From the NCBI RefSeq assembly GCF_003369915.1, contig NC_046675.1, positions 9,982,001 to 10,046,000 on the forward strand: 64,000 nucleotides of DNA, in the 5' to 3' direction. The notes under the pieces are model-generated. The model saw nothing but the letters and a program-made list of their open reading frames with translations, made no database searches and was not told the DNA's origin. Both the position numbers and the translations under genes were made by a program. Shown one piece after another: positions 1 through 11,095 of this stretch. Each line of letters begins with the position of its first letter. The first letter of the stretch is position 1. Source of the DNA: Drosophila miranda (Eukaryota > Arthropoda > Insecta > Diptera > Drosophilidae).

Positions 1-3000
1 GTTGGTTATGTATCCTTAAGTATATGCCGCGGGGGTGTCTGCCGCCTGCCGACTGCCGCCTGCCTCTACGACTCTTGGTGGCTGGCTGGCTGGCTGGCTG
101 ACAGCTTAGGATGTGTCCACCAGCAGCAGCACCACCATCTTTTCTCTCCCTCTCTATTGGAATGTCTCGACATTTCGCGCAAATGCCAAAAGTACAAGGC
201 GTCCTGCAAGCATCCAAGAATCCAAGGATTCAACAATGCGGTGGCGGCATCAGCGGCGGCGGCCCACGGGGCCCAGAGGCACATCATTAAAATGTCGATT
301 CCAAGCAAATCACACGCCCGCCGCCCGAAGGATAATACTCGCCTCCCACCAACAATAGCAACAACAACAACAACAACACAAATAACTATAAGGAAATATC
401 AGAAATGCGAGACAGGAGGGATGCGTTTTGTTGCACTGCCTGGGGGCAGGATGGGCTGGTTGCGGGATGAGTGCGTGGGGTGCCGCCGTATTAGGGCGTA
501 GCCCCAGTGCAATATGAGCCTCTGGCATTTAAAAAAGGGCAGAAAAAACAAGAAAGGAAAATGGAAAAGCGGATAAAAACACAACGGAAAAACAGAAAAC
601 AGAAAAACGAGTGCAAAATTCAATTGAATTTACTTGGCCAGACATCGTATACGTCGGCGTGGCACGCTCTACACTCAACTAGCATTTAATGCATTGGCTG
701 TGGCATGCGTGGCAGCAGGTCTCCAGGCTCCTCCTGCTCCTGCTCCTGTGGTTAAGCGAATGATGAGAGAGAGGAAGAGAAGCAGCAGCAGCAGCAGCGG
801 GATGGTGGTGCTACACGGTGTCGAGGCATCTACATATACAATGCTGTTGCGTTATCATTAAAAGCGCACAAAAATGCGGCAAAAGAAAATAGAGGAGAGA
901 GCAGGCAGCATGCAGCAGAGGAAGGGCAGTGGTGGCAGTGGCAGGAACAAGGGGAAACAGAAACAACTACAAAAGACAACCACAAAAGGCCAGCACCCTG
1001 TTGGAGTCGCCTGTTGTGTTCTTTGTTTTTTTTTTTATCCAGCCTCTCTTTTTTTTATATGTACAGAGATTGTGTATGAACCCCGCAGTCGGAGTGCCTG
1101 CCCCCCACACAGTGGTTGCTCTTCAGTGCCCCTGAACCAAGGGATCTGGGGTAGATGCATTCCATGTGGTATATGTGACACCCGGGAAGGTCTAAGCTGA
1201 AATTAGTGAAAGGTCAAGCCCGAGGATCAGCTGGAAAGAGCACTCGACAGAACTGAAGTATTCACTGACTACGACCGATCGGTTCACGACCGAGTCTCGG
1301 GCCCGGAGAGTTTAATAACAAATTACACTACTCTCGAATAAGGTTTTTCTGCTATTTTTGGACTGTCTTAAGGTATGATAAAGTAAAAATACGCCTGTTT
1401 CTTCCACTAATGATAGATGCAAACCTTTTATTAATCGTTCATATGATTGTTTCCAGAAAGTTTCATGGTCTTAAGAATGGCAAATCTACACTGAATAAAA
1501 GCGAAATGGAAGCACAAAATGTCATTGAAGATATCGAGTAAAAGACCTCAATGATTGCTCCTCCGAAGCAGAGACTTGAAGAAGATTTCTATTGGTTTCC
1601 TACTTTATTCATTCGCTAGCACAGCTTGTTCTCCTTATTTGTTCTCTATCGAATGATATATTTCCTCGATTTTATCGTTTCAATAGTGGAAAGATCACCA
1701 AAATTAGGGTCCTCTATAATATGTACCTTCGATTTCATTTCAAAATTGTCTTCCCCCTAAAGTGTAGCATACTTTTCAGCATAATTTTCACTACCACAGA
1801 CATCATCTCTCTCTTCCATTCATTGGGCGTTTCTCGCATAAACGTTTCGTGTCCAACATTGACAGTTTTTTAAACTCTTTTCGAGGATCTCATACAGCAC
1901 AGCCTCTTCCTTCCCACCAGAGCATCGCACATTCGAGTCCTTTGACAGCAGTTCCACTTGGTTTTGTTTCTCTTTTCAGAATAGGCCTGAAACAAAAAAG
2001 TTGTGCCTTTTCGCTGCCTAAAAAATGTGCATCATACGACGCGTTCCGGGACGCCACCCGTGGGAAGTGGCGGGTAGCGGAGGGGAGGTGCAGAGGGGTG
2101 TGGCATGGCATGAGAGGATCTAAGAGATCCAAAAGCAGAGATAATACAGTGCGGAAAAAGCGCGTGTTTTATTTCCACTTAGCACTCACTCCCGGCACTC
2201 GTTCTCGCTCTCGCACTCGCACTCGCATTCTCGCATATTGAATGCCTGTTGACGGCTGCTTGGCCCCTCTCTCTGCTGCTCCCTGATGCTGCCACACCCC
2301 TCTCTCTCTCTCAGTGCTTCTGCTGCTGCTGCCCCTGTAGACTCCTCTCTCTGGCTCTCTGAAGGGAGAAACAATAACAACGGCAGCAACAAAGCCCCGA
2401 GAATCGGAAATGTTGCCGTTGAAACTGAAATGTCGCTACGCTTCTCATCGTTTGTTGTGTCCCTCGTAGAGGGGGCAGCAGTCAGCAGGGGGAACAGCCA
2501 GCCACCAGGAGGGGCAGTGGTATGCAGCAGATTGTTGATGGTGGCAGTGTAGGATGCCATGGTGTACGCCCCATGTAAACGCTTGTACTCCTGCTCCTCC
2601 ATCTGCTCCTGCTGCTGCTGTCAGTGACTTGCCTGAATTACGATATTGTTATTATTAAATGGATGGGCGGGCAAAAGGGAATCTGGAGGCAGGAAGCCCA
2701 TCCCCGCGAAGATGCCTCTGAGCCGCCTTCTCCTTGCACTTTGTTGATAGTTGAGTTTTGATCCAGAAACAGCATTTAATGTCTTGTTTTCATACAGATA
2801 TTGGACAGAACAATACGCACAGCAATGCACTTGCAAAGGGAAGGATATCTACCACCCATATCCCCCCCCTATGCTCTCGTGTATCTGCATTGGGAGCGAC
2901 ACATGGTGTCAAAGCAGAAATCAACTTCTGCGCTGATGAAATGACATTCAACATTTGAACAGACCTACAGCCAGGCAGTCAGGCAGCCATGCAGCATGCA

Positions 3001-6000
3001 ACTCAATTTAATTTGCCCATGCATTGGCATTTAATGAAATGCAGAGCAACAGAACAGAAGGACACAGAAGGAGCACAACTGGAAAGAGCAGAGAAGGAGG
3101 AGCATCGGCAAAGAGCATGAGGAACAGCAGATGGAGCCTAGCCTCCTCCTCCTCCGCCTCACTGTGCATACACTCGTAGGCGCAGCAATTACGTGCCACT
3201 GCATTAGACTACGCTACAGCCACACCGGCACCCACACCCACAGCCAGTATCCAGTATCCAGGATGCCTGTGTCCTGCAGGGATTTGCATCTTATCGAATC
3301 CACTGTCGCCCACGGCCACAGCCTTCCCTTCTGCCTGCCCGCCTGCCCCTTTCGCTGTTGACAAAGTTCCTTTCGTTGAATGTTTTTTAATTTACAAAAC
3401 CTTAAATGCGGCGCCATTTTGTTCCTCAGTTATTGATCTGATTCCAGGAGGGGAAATATACTTGAAAGAAGTCTCCGTTTTATGCCCAGACTCGAGAAAA
3501 TAATACGAAATAAAGGAATGTGCTCCCGAAATCGAGTGAGATCATAAGAAGATAGATTCCCAAGGGATTTATTTTGTCATTTCTCAGTTCCCTTAAACAT
3601 TTGTGGATAAATATACTCGTGATCTCCTGCATGTGCACTCCGTTTGGGTCACTTTATTCTGGAACAAAGAATTATAATAATTTCCATAAGCTCATAAATG
3701 ACTTCTGCAGGAATGAAACAAGAGACTATTGTGGAACAATATATATCGCAATTGTGACAAAGATTGGAAGGGATTGCACTTATTCCACATTACTGGAAAA
3801 CCTGACGTCCTTTCACTTATGGAAACCACTGGGAAAACCTGAGGCTAACGATTAAAACGATTTCTATTGTAGACCAAAATAAAGGAGTGCACCTGGTGTC
3901 GTATGGACCACTTGATGGTGCAGTCATTGCTAATAAACGTCCAAAAACCCTATAAAATGTCTTAGTAACTTCCGAAATCGTGATGCTCTTTGTAGTAACT
4001 TGATTCCTTCGGCACCACAAGTGATCATAAAGTGCGATTGAAGTGCCTTTTTATAGATCAGAAGGGAATCCCAATATGAGAATAAAGAAATTTATTCGGC
4101 GCTGGATTCCCTTGCAATTACTCGTAAATTTCCCCCGTTGAAGGATTAAATATCCATAACTTTTCCTCCTGCAAAGAGAGAGGACATCAGAGGGGAAGAC
4201 TCGTCCTCTTTCCAGAGGGATTTGAAGACTCTTCTGTTTGGAACACGTAGTAAATATGCAAACACTCTATTACCGCTGGCAAATTCAAATGCATTCGGCC
4301 ATAACTCTTATCCTTTATGGGGCAACCACAGCCCCCCTCCACTCCCCTGAAATCCACAGCCACTGCTGTCCGTCCGGCTGCCTCCTTGGCAACATGTAAT
4401 CGGCCATAAAAAATTACAACTGTGCATTAACCTCTCTGCTGAGGAGAGGCGGGACCCCAATCGAAAGGAACCCCAATCGAATGGAGTGCCACAGTGGGAA
4501 TGCAGCCCCCAAAGGGGTGAGGGGCCGAAGGGGCTGGCGACGACAAGGACAACATCGTTATTGAACGCTTATCACTACATGCCATCAAATTTTAATGCCG
4601 AAACCCTTTGGGCCACGACCAGAAGGAACAGCAGGACCAGTAGGCAGCAGCCAGCAGCAGTCTGTGGCAGTAGCCAGTGGCAGTGGCAGTGGCAGTGGCA
4701 ACATACTCGTATCTAATAAGTGTTGCAAGCGATGCAAACATCATAATTTGTACGACTTTTGAAAGCAGAAACTTGTAATTTTCCAGAGGCCAGAGGCCTC
4801 CCTCCACCTCTCACCCTCTAGGAAATATCATGTGTGTGTGGCAGGACATGAGAATCCCCAGGCAAATCGCTTGCCAAAAAAAAGGGGACAAAATGCAAGA
4901 AAAGGGCAAAGAAAATGGCCAACCATCGAGTAAGGGGGAGGAAGGGGGTCTCCGGTCCTGCCAGCCGACAAGCAAATGCACAAAAGCCAAAGTCAAATGG
5001 ACATTGGATAAATAACTACTGAGTTATGGGTGGTGGATCCTTGAGCAGGGACAGGAACTGGTCGGCATCCAGTGACAGAGAAAGAGAGCAAGAGATTCGG
5101 AATATCTTCATGTAGCAATCAGCTGGCAGGCCATGGAATGGCAGGCAAAGGATATAGCATGTGCCAGGGATAGAGCATGGGGCTGGGGACCAGCAGCAGC
5201 AGCAACGAGGAGCAATGCCATTGAATCAAATTTTGCAAATCCTCTACGACAAAAGACGAGAGACGCGACGCTGATGCAGTAGCACCAGGAGAAGGAGAAA
5301 TCCTGCGACCAAGAGCCCAGTAGTCGTCACAGTCTCTCGATAGTGCGACGTCCAAATGGAGGTGGGGATGCAGAGTGGTGTCTGGGGTAGTGGTTGCCCC
5401 ATAAAGAACTGATTCAGAGAAGCTGTAGCCTGGGAGATTGGGAGCTTGCGGTCCTCCCGCCATAGCCATGGCCCGCAGTCAATAGGCCAAGGGTGTTATC
5501 TATGCGTCAACGGGTGGTTAAGATTTTTTGTCGTATTCAATTTCGTTGTTTATGGGTCTTCCTTTTTTCTGAGAGAGCAAGAGACTGCAGGCACCAGAGG
5601 CACGTGTCTGCTTGATGGAGATGTTACTTTTTTGGAAGAGATTTCCTCTAGAGGTACTTGTGGTGTACTCTGCAAATAGGGGCATCGAATGTCAAAGATA
5701 GTTGTGTAAAATCGGCATATTCTTGACCATTCTTTAGAGCTGCTTCCTGGAGAGGAAAGCTTTTCTTTCTTTGGAGTTTTTTTGGACATGTTTTTGCTTG
5801 AAGGAATCTTAAAAGTAGACTGGATAAACCTTTCTTAGGACTGCATCTTCGAAACAAGAGCTTAACAACGTTCTGATTTGATTGATTTACAGATGGCTAC
5901 AGATGCCCTCGCAAGACAGGAGCTCTGCAGATACGGGGTTTACACAGAGATACGGATACGAGAAACTTGTCAATCAGTCAGTTGCAGTTTTCCAGACAGG

Positions 6001-7040
6001 AGATGCCGAAACTCTTCAGAACAGTCTTCAATGGTTTTAGAAACCGCAAAATGATTTGGAAATCTCTGGCCAAAAGAGCATCGCATCTTCGTCGCCAAGT
6101 GCCACATCCTTCATTCACTTCTTTGAAAGCTTTTGGCATCGTGGGCGTCTTTTGTACGTCAGATGCGGATGTGGACACGGATCTAAATGCGGATGTGGGA
6201 TGCGGACACGCGGCCTCGGCATTACAAAATAGCTTCAAGACTATTTGTAATTTGCATTCATTGACGCCGCTTCTCTGCTTTTTATCGCCTGCCACAAGTT
6301 GCAAGTGTGCTATCTGTGTGGCAGTGCGGCAGTGTCCTGCCTCTGTGTCTGTATCCGTGTGCGAGGATGTGACGTATGTCGGCTGGAAACAAAGACTGAA
6401 ATCCTCCGCCCACCCACACAGGCTGTGTGGCACTGTGGCATATGTATGTGTCAACAGGCCACAATGCCCTGCCGCCTCTCAAAAAGTGAAAGAGAGCGCC
6501 GGGGGGAGTGAAGAGTTGTCCGGCAGCGTCGCCTCCTCTCTGTCCTCCCTGTCTCCTGCCACACCTAAATCGAAGAGGAAGAGGAAGTGTGGTATGCGTG
6601 TGTGTGTGTGTGTGTGTGTGTAGGCGGCGGATGATTGCCGTGCGTGTGCGATGGATGTTCGTGCCATTTCCGACTTTGCCACGTACCTTCATCAAGTTGT
6701 CATTCAATTTTTAAATCCATGGCAAGTTTTGTACTTACGTAGTAGTTGTGACAACTTGACAAAAACTAAGGAAGCCATCGCCAGCCGCCCGCCGCCTGTC
6801 CTCCTCGCTCTTCGTCTCCCCTGTTTCCTCCTCATTCAGAACTTGCCACACAAGAGCAAGTTTTTCCCGCAGCGCAGGAGAGAGACAGAGGAAAGGAGAT
6901 CTTTAACAGGCGTCCACATGTAGGACCGGGAAATCGCTCTGCATAGCCTGAATGATTCTTTAAAAGTTAATTAAAGTTTATGCAAAAAATAGATGACTTA
7001 TTGATGCATTAACATTTAATTGACAACATTGCCAGGGCAA
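1..7040. other. Non-coding region, intergenic or upstream orb intron
   Basis: No open frame here has codon use, conserved motifs or splice-compatible phases that I can support; the ORFs are short and overlap on both strands. The stretch has poly-purine and CAG/CTG-rich patches, a GT microsatellite near 6600 and many CA/TG-rich tracts typical of Drosophila intronic or regulatory DNA. Because the orb exon at 9851 has a good 3' splice site, part of this stretch may be intron of a longer orb transcript whose first exon I could not locate. Confidence 0.5.
6598..6621. repeat. (GT)n microsatellite
   Basis: Uninterrupted GT dinucleotide run of about 12 units in non-coding DNA. It creates cysteine/valine or histidine/threonine runs in spurious ORFs on both strands. 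Confidence 0.9.
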
Positions 7041-7530
7041 TTTAGCTTTTGCCTTTTTTATACCCGGTACTCAACGAGGGGTATATTAGATTTTTGGTGG
7101 AAGTGGATGTGTGTAACGCCCGGAAGGAAGCGTTTCCGACCCCCTAAATCGGCATATCTGAGAGCCTAGATCTAAGAGACTACTAAAGCTAGAGCAACCA
7201 AATTTGGTATCCAGCCTCCTGTGATATCGCACTGTTACAAGTGTATTTCCAAATTTCGCCCTGTTTCCAAAACGACGGATATCTGTGGCGACCACAATTT
7301 TGATGATACGAGAAAAACCAAAAACGCAGAGTTGTAGACAAGGAACATATCCAACAGGTTACCAAATCTGGATCAGAACGGATTCTTATTATAGCTAGAA
7401 GGATCAAATGATCAAATCAAAGCCTCACACGCGCTTACTCTTTACTCATTACACACTTCCTCGTGCAGTGTGCGCCCTCTTGCGGAGGAAAGCGAGATAG
7501 CAACACACATACTGACTGGATTTAGTGTAT
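7041..7530. repeat. Degenerate dispersed repeat with TATACCC/GGGTATA end
   Basis: The segment opens with an inverted TATACCC...GGGGTATA pair (7051-7085) followed by a block containing GGAAGCGTTTCCGACCCC (near 7123-7141). From memory, this layout (short inverted TATACCC ends, then a GTTTCCGACCCC block) occurs in many dispersed intergenic repeats of Drosophila. A decayed second copy of the same block lies near 10,600. No coding capacity is visible. The exact family and right-hand boundary cannot be set without a repeat library. Confidence 0.45.
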
Positions 7531-7579
7531 AAATGTAGCTAGGCCCGCGACTCAACGTTCCCGCTCGTTATAAATATTG

Positions 7580-7611
7580 TTTTTTTTAAGTCCAACAAAC
7601 TGCGCTTTAAT
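7580..7611 (-). terminator. Poly(A) signal and A-tract at 3' end of Mad2 copy
   Basis: On the minus strand ATTAAA at 7611-7606 is followed 18 bases later by eight A's (7587-7580). The spacing matches a poly(A) signal and a genomic remnant of a poly(A) tail, supporting retroposition of a Mad2 mRNA. Eight A's alone could also be chance. Confidence 0.5.
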
Positions 7612-7699
7612 GCAACTCTCAAATTCGTAAATCGGCAAACTAAATGTGTAAATATGTATACAGCATGGGGATGTATATTTATGTAAAACAATAATGGAG

Positions 7700-8323
7700 C
7701 TAGTTGTTCAACTTGTAGTTCACTACGGTCTCCACCTTGTGGAGGCCCGTCGAGAAGGAACGCAGCTGAACCGCCTGCGCATTCGGGATGACAAATGCTT
7801 CCGACTAGTCCCATTTGGCGGGGATCTCGGTGTTCCCCGGCGTGTGGATCTTCAGGTCGAAGTCGCAGATGCATTCCAGCAGCGGCAGGTAGCTGACTGA
7901 GGCCGAAATCTGGCGCATTACTTCGCGAATCTCGTTCTGAATGCGAGTCAGATCCTTGCTGGACGTGCTTTGGGAGTGATCGGTGACCTGGTTGTCCCCC
8001 TTCTCGGCCTCCATTTTGAATTCCCAGCACTCGAGCACCTCCTTGCTATGGGAATTCGTGATGACCATTGAGACTTTTCTGATCATATTCTTGGAGAGCC
8101 ACTCTTCGGTCTGGCTGAGGACGTTCTGGAGGAGCGTGGTAATCCTTGGGACCTCGGACATTAGAATGGTCAAGCCATATTGTTTGGTGGCTTCGAACTT
8201 ATCTGCCGGGTAAACTCCACGTTGGAACAAAATCGAATGGATTCCGTACTTTAAGGAGTCCACGATAATCTGTGCAGAACCCTTCAACGTAATGCAGATT
8301 TTGGTTGCTTGGGCAGACGACAT
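7700..8323 (-). CDS. mad2: Mad2-like spindle checkpoint gene copy, interrupted by in-frame TAG
   Basis: Single-exon open frame with a HORMA-domain protein that I recognise as MAD2 (starts MSSAQATK, with LKGSAQIIV, QYGLTILM, SMVITNSHSKEVLECW, IQNEIREVMRQISASVSYLPLL). Known role of the family: MAD2 binds CDC20 and CDC27-class APC/C complexes to hold anaphase until kinetochores attach. The ATG at 8323 is chosen because it begins the family's N-terminus; an upstream TTG only adds five codons. After 172 residues the frame meets TAG at 7805-7807, right after AKWD, but it continues without damage for 34 more codons containing the conserved VQLRSFSTGLHKVETVVNYK tail, to a second TAG at 7700-7702. With the first stop read through, the length is about 207 aa, the normal size. 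The lost part is the safety-belt end needed for CDC20 capture. The copy has no introns, and an ATTAAA (7611-7606) lies 18 bases before an A8 tract (7587-7580), which looks like a retrocopy tail. A DRE (8465-8472) lies 142 bases upstream. It could be a young pseudogene, a readthrough gene or a sequencing error. Confidence 0.82.
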
Positions 8324-8464
8324 CTTCAAAACAATCAAATAAAAATTGCTTTAAAGAGAAATTGAAATGATAATTAAAATTGTACACTAAAATGCCACGA
8401 CAGTTTAATACACGCCAGGTATGATATCAATAAATAAATAAAAGCAACGGCAGTCCGATTATGT

Positions 8465-8472
8465 TATCGATA
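8465..8472. promoter_or_regulatory. DRE (TATCGATA) upstream of Mad2 copy
   Basis: Perfect DNA-replication-related element TATCGATA, the DREF site common at promoters of Drosophila cell-cycle genes, 142 bases upstream of the Mad2 ATG. If functional, this argues that the copy is transcribed. Confidence 0.5.
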
Positions 8473-8504
8473 AATATCAGAAGATTTTAAACTAAATTGT
8501 GCGC

Positions 8505-8843
8505 TTAACAAAAAACATGGAAGTGAGAAGTGTGAGATGGGAAACAGAGATAGATATATGGAGCCTGTTTTCTTCTGTATTTGTACATTGTATATTGTAT
8601 ATATATCCGTAACATAACCCCACTCGCAACAAGCAAAAGAGTCGTACTGAGCAAAATAGGACCCGAAAAGAGTGCTGGACCACCTTGTATAATTTCATCA
8701 TGCTCTAGCAGGTTAGGATCAGTGGTGGGTAGACTTTCTGAATTTGGGAGCAGTCCAAAAAGCAGTGGATCAACAATATGCACACGCAATGTAATTGCTT
8801 TTTCTCGATTCTCATTCTCTTTGCGATCATTCGCTAGTGCGTC
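8505..8843 (-). other. Exon-like open frame with one membrane segment, unidentified
   Basis: A minus-strand frame is open for 112 codons from the TGA at 8846-8844 to the stop at 8505. It has a composition unlike chance: a polar start (ENREKAITLRVHIVDP), an acidic linker (DPNLLEHDEIIQGG) and a strong hydrophobic segment (GPILLSTTLLLVASGVML) followed by basic residues (YKYRRKQ). No in-frame ATG precedes the membrane segment, so it is either a last exon reached by splicing (an AG lies at 8836-8835) or a pseudogene fragment. I do not recognise the family. Confidence 0.3.
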
Positions 8844-8849
8844 TCAGTG

Positions 8850-9850
8850 CCACAAAAAATCTCGTAATATCCAGTAGATGCTGCAAGATTGTGTCAAGTT
8901 TAGAATCATAGAAACAGCGTTAAAATAACCATTAAATAATCATTGTTTCCCACAAACAGACACCTTCTTGCGGCAGAACGTAATCCTTGCGCTGTTATTC
9001 CCGGAACCCTTTGATAGTAGGTGACTGGAGCACGACTCCTCCATTTATTCGCCCCTGCCGCTACTCATGGCTTACCATTATGGTTACTTGTTGCCATGGC
9101 TTGGCTTTTACCCACCCCCGGCTCATCCTGTCTGGCATTCATCAGGATTCTGCTGCTTGTCCTTCGTCCTTTGCCTTTTCCCTTCGATTCCGTGTTCGTT
9201 TGCCGCATTAATCCCCCCTCGGTCGTCGGTCGGTAATGAGTTGTACGCCATTTTGCGCTAAATTGTTTGGCGTTGGCGAGTGCCTGATAACAATATTTGC
9301 ACTAATTTGGCATTTTTAAGTGTGCTCCACTGACACTTGATGCGCTTTTAATTGCGCCCGGGCGCTCGAGAGGTGCTTCTGTCGAGGAGGAGCAGGACGA
9401 GGATGCCAGCAGGAACAGGAGGATGCCAGGCGGCCAGCACTCTTCTGCTGCTGCTGCTGCTGTTGCGGTGGGTGCTGTCTGTCCTGTCCCCCCCTGTCTG
9501 TCTTCTTGTGGCTCTCCTCCTGCGGTTGCCTTGCCAACTTTCTACGTTGTTGCATCCGCATCGGCATGCTTCTCGTTCTGGCTCTGACTCTGGCCCTGGC
9601 ATGTGGCAAGAAATGTGAAAGATAAACGATTCATTAGTTGCAGAAGCAGGCAGCCACTGAGGCACTTTCTGTTGTGTGCACCTGCAGCCCCCCCACACAA
9701 GGACGAAGCCACGATGTCTCTGCCGAGAGACAATAAAAGTTTCTCCAACTGGCGCCCGTTTTTATTACAATTACAGTTGAAATCTCTTGCTCCGATGTCA
9801 TCCTTTTGCCCCAGCCTCTCACGCTTCTCGTTTTCCGTTTCTCCTTCCAG
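8850..9850. other. Non-coding sequence upstream of first orb exon
   Basis: No supported gene. It contains CTG/CAG-rich and GC-rich patches around 9350-9600 and a well-formed polypyrimidine tract and AG acceptor ending at 9850, which leads into the first visible orb coding exon. Confidence 0.5.
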
Positions 9851-9895
9851 TACGACACACCCGACTGCTCTTCTGGAACTAGGGACAGTGGCAAC

Positions 9896-10130
9896 ATGCG
9901 CGCTTTGAGCGGCCTTGAGGCCGGTTCCGCGGACCTGATGCAAAAGCACTCGACGATCAACTCTCTGCTTGAACACCACCAACAGCAGCAGCATCAACAG
10001 CAGCAGCAGCTGCAGCTGCAACACCACCAGAAGCAACAGCAACAACTGAAGCAGCAACAGCAGCAGCTACAGCCACACGATCTGCTGGGCAGACGAAGCA
10101 CCGACGATGGACTGATATCATTCATAAACG
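9896..10130 (+). CDS. orb: orb alternative first coding exon A (short isoform)
   Basis: ATG at 9896 starts a frame with MRALSGLEAGSADLMQKH followed by a glutamine/histidine-rich stretch, ending in a GT donor at 10131 with phase 1. Spliced to the exon at 11717 it gives a codon GAT and continues into the shared orb protein, about 842 aa in total. The frame is also open upstream to a strong acceptor at 9849-9850 (TTCTCCTTCCAG), so the exon may be internal, with a 5' UTR or coding exon further upstream. The poly-Q stretch is prion-like in composition, a common trait of CPEB proteins. Confidence 0.75.
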
Positions 10131-10540
10131 GTACGACACTATATTTTCTGTTAGCTCTAACATATATTTTCTGGGGGGGTTTTCAGTGTGATTTATAAGA
10201 TTTAAACTAAGATTTCCACTCTTGTAAGCCGAAAGGTATTTCATTTCTTCAAAAAACCATTTTCCAGAGCAGAAAAACAACGTAAGTATTGAAAATGATA
10301 ATTTATCTCGGAAGAAAAAGGAAAACTGCAATCATCAATGGTATGTCGGTCTTCAATAAGCAATGGAAACAACTCAATCGAAAACATTTTGTATAACTAG
10401 AAAATGGGTTCGTAAATCAATATATTGATAAATTAGGGACCCATACGATCTCGAATGCTACGGAGAACTGTAGGGCGATTTCCTGCAAGCTCGAAAAAAA
10501 GCGCAGCCATCCGCTCCATCTCGGGACATTGGCTAATAGG

Positions 10541-10700
10541 CGGCCAGCTCAACAGGCTAACAAGCCCCATCATACTTGGCATTACGTCCCAAAATACCGA
10601 AGGGAAGCGTTTCCAAGTTCCTATAACTTTCGTTTTCCTGTCAGTCAGTCGTGTATATATATGGGATATATAGAAGAGAGCTCAATCGTTTTTTACTTTT
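10541..10700 (+). repeat. Decayed copy of the GTTTCCGAC-type dispersed repeat
   Basis: GAAGGGAAGCGTTTCC near 10,600 and the following CCTATAA resemble the block near 7123-7145 in the repeat upstream. It lies in the orb intron between the two alternative first exons. Similarity covers only a short block, so assignment is tentative. Confidence 0.3.
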
Positions 10701-11095
10701 AGGAGCCGGCACACACAAAACATTTTCAACATTTATTTAGTATATATCGTTATTGTTGTAAAGAATATATTTTTTGTTTGTATTTCAAGTCATTTCAAAT
10801 TTGCATTCGCGTTACAATTTTGGTTACAAATTATTATCCTCCGATCAAACGGCGGAAGCGCAAAGAATAAATTTTAAAGTAGCCACCAAAAAATTTTAAA
10901 TATAAAATCCACCAAATTTGTCTCTCGTACACACACACACACCCGCACAAGTGCCGTGCCACACACACACACACGCACACACGACACACGTGCCACACAC
11001 AAGTCTGAGTCTGCCAGAAAGATCGCGGTTTGGAGGTCGGAGCACCCGCGAAAATCGGTTCCCGGTGTTCACGACCGCGAAAAGGAGTCGCGGGT

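Noticed and set aside
1201..1320. Palindromic GC-rich patch (GACCGATCGGTTCACGACC)
   Set aside because: Short imperfect symmetry without tRNA or terminator structure; could be chance.
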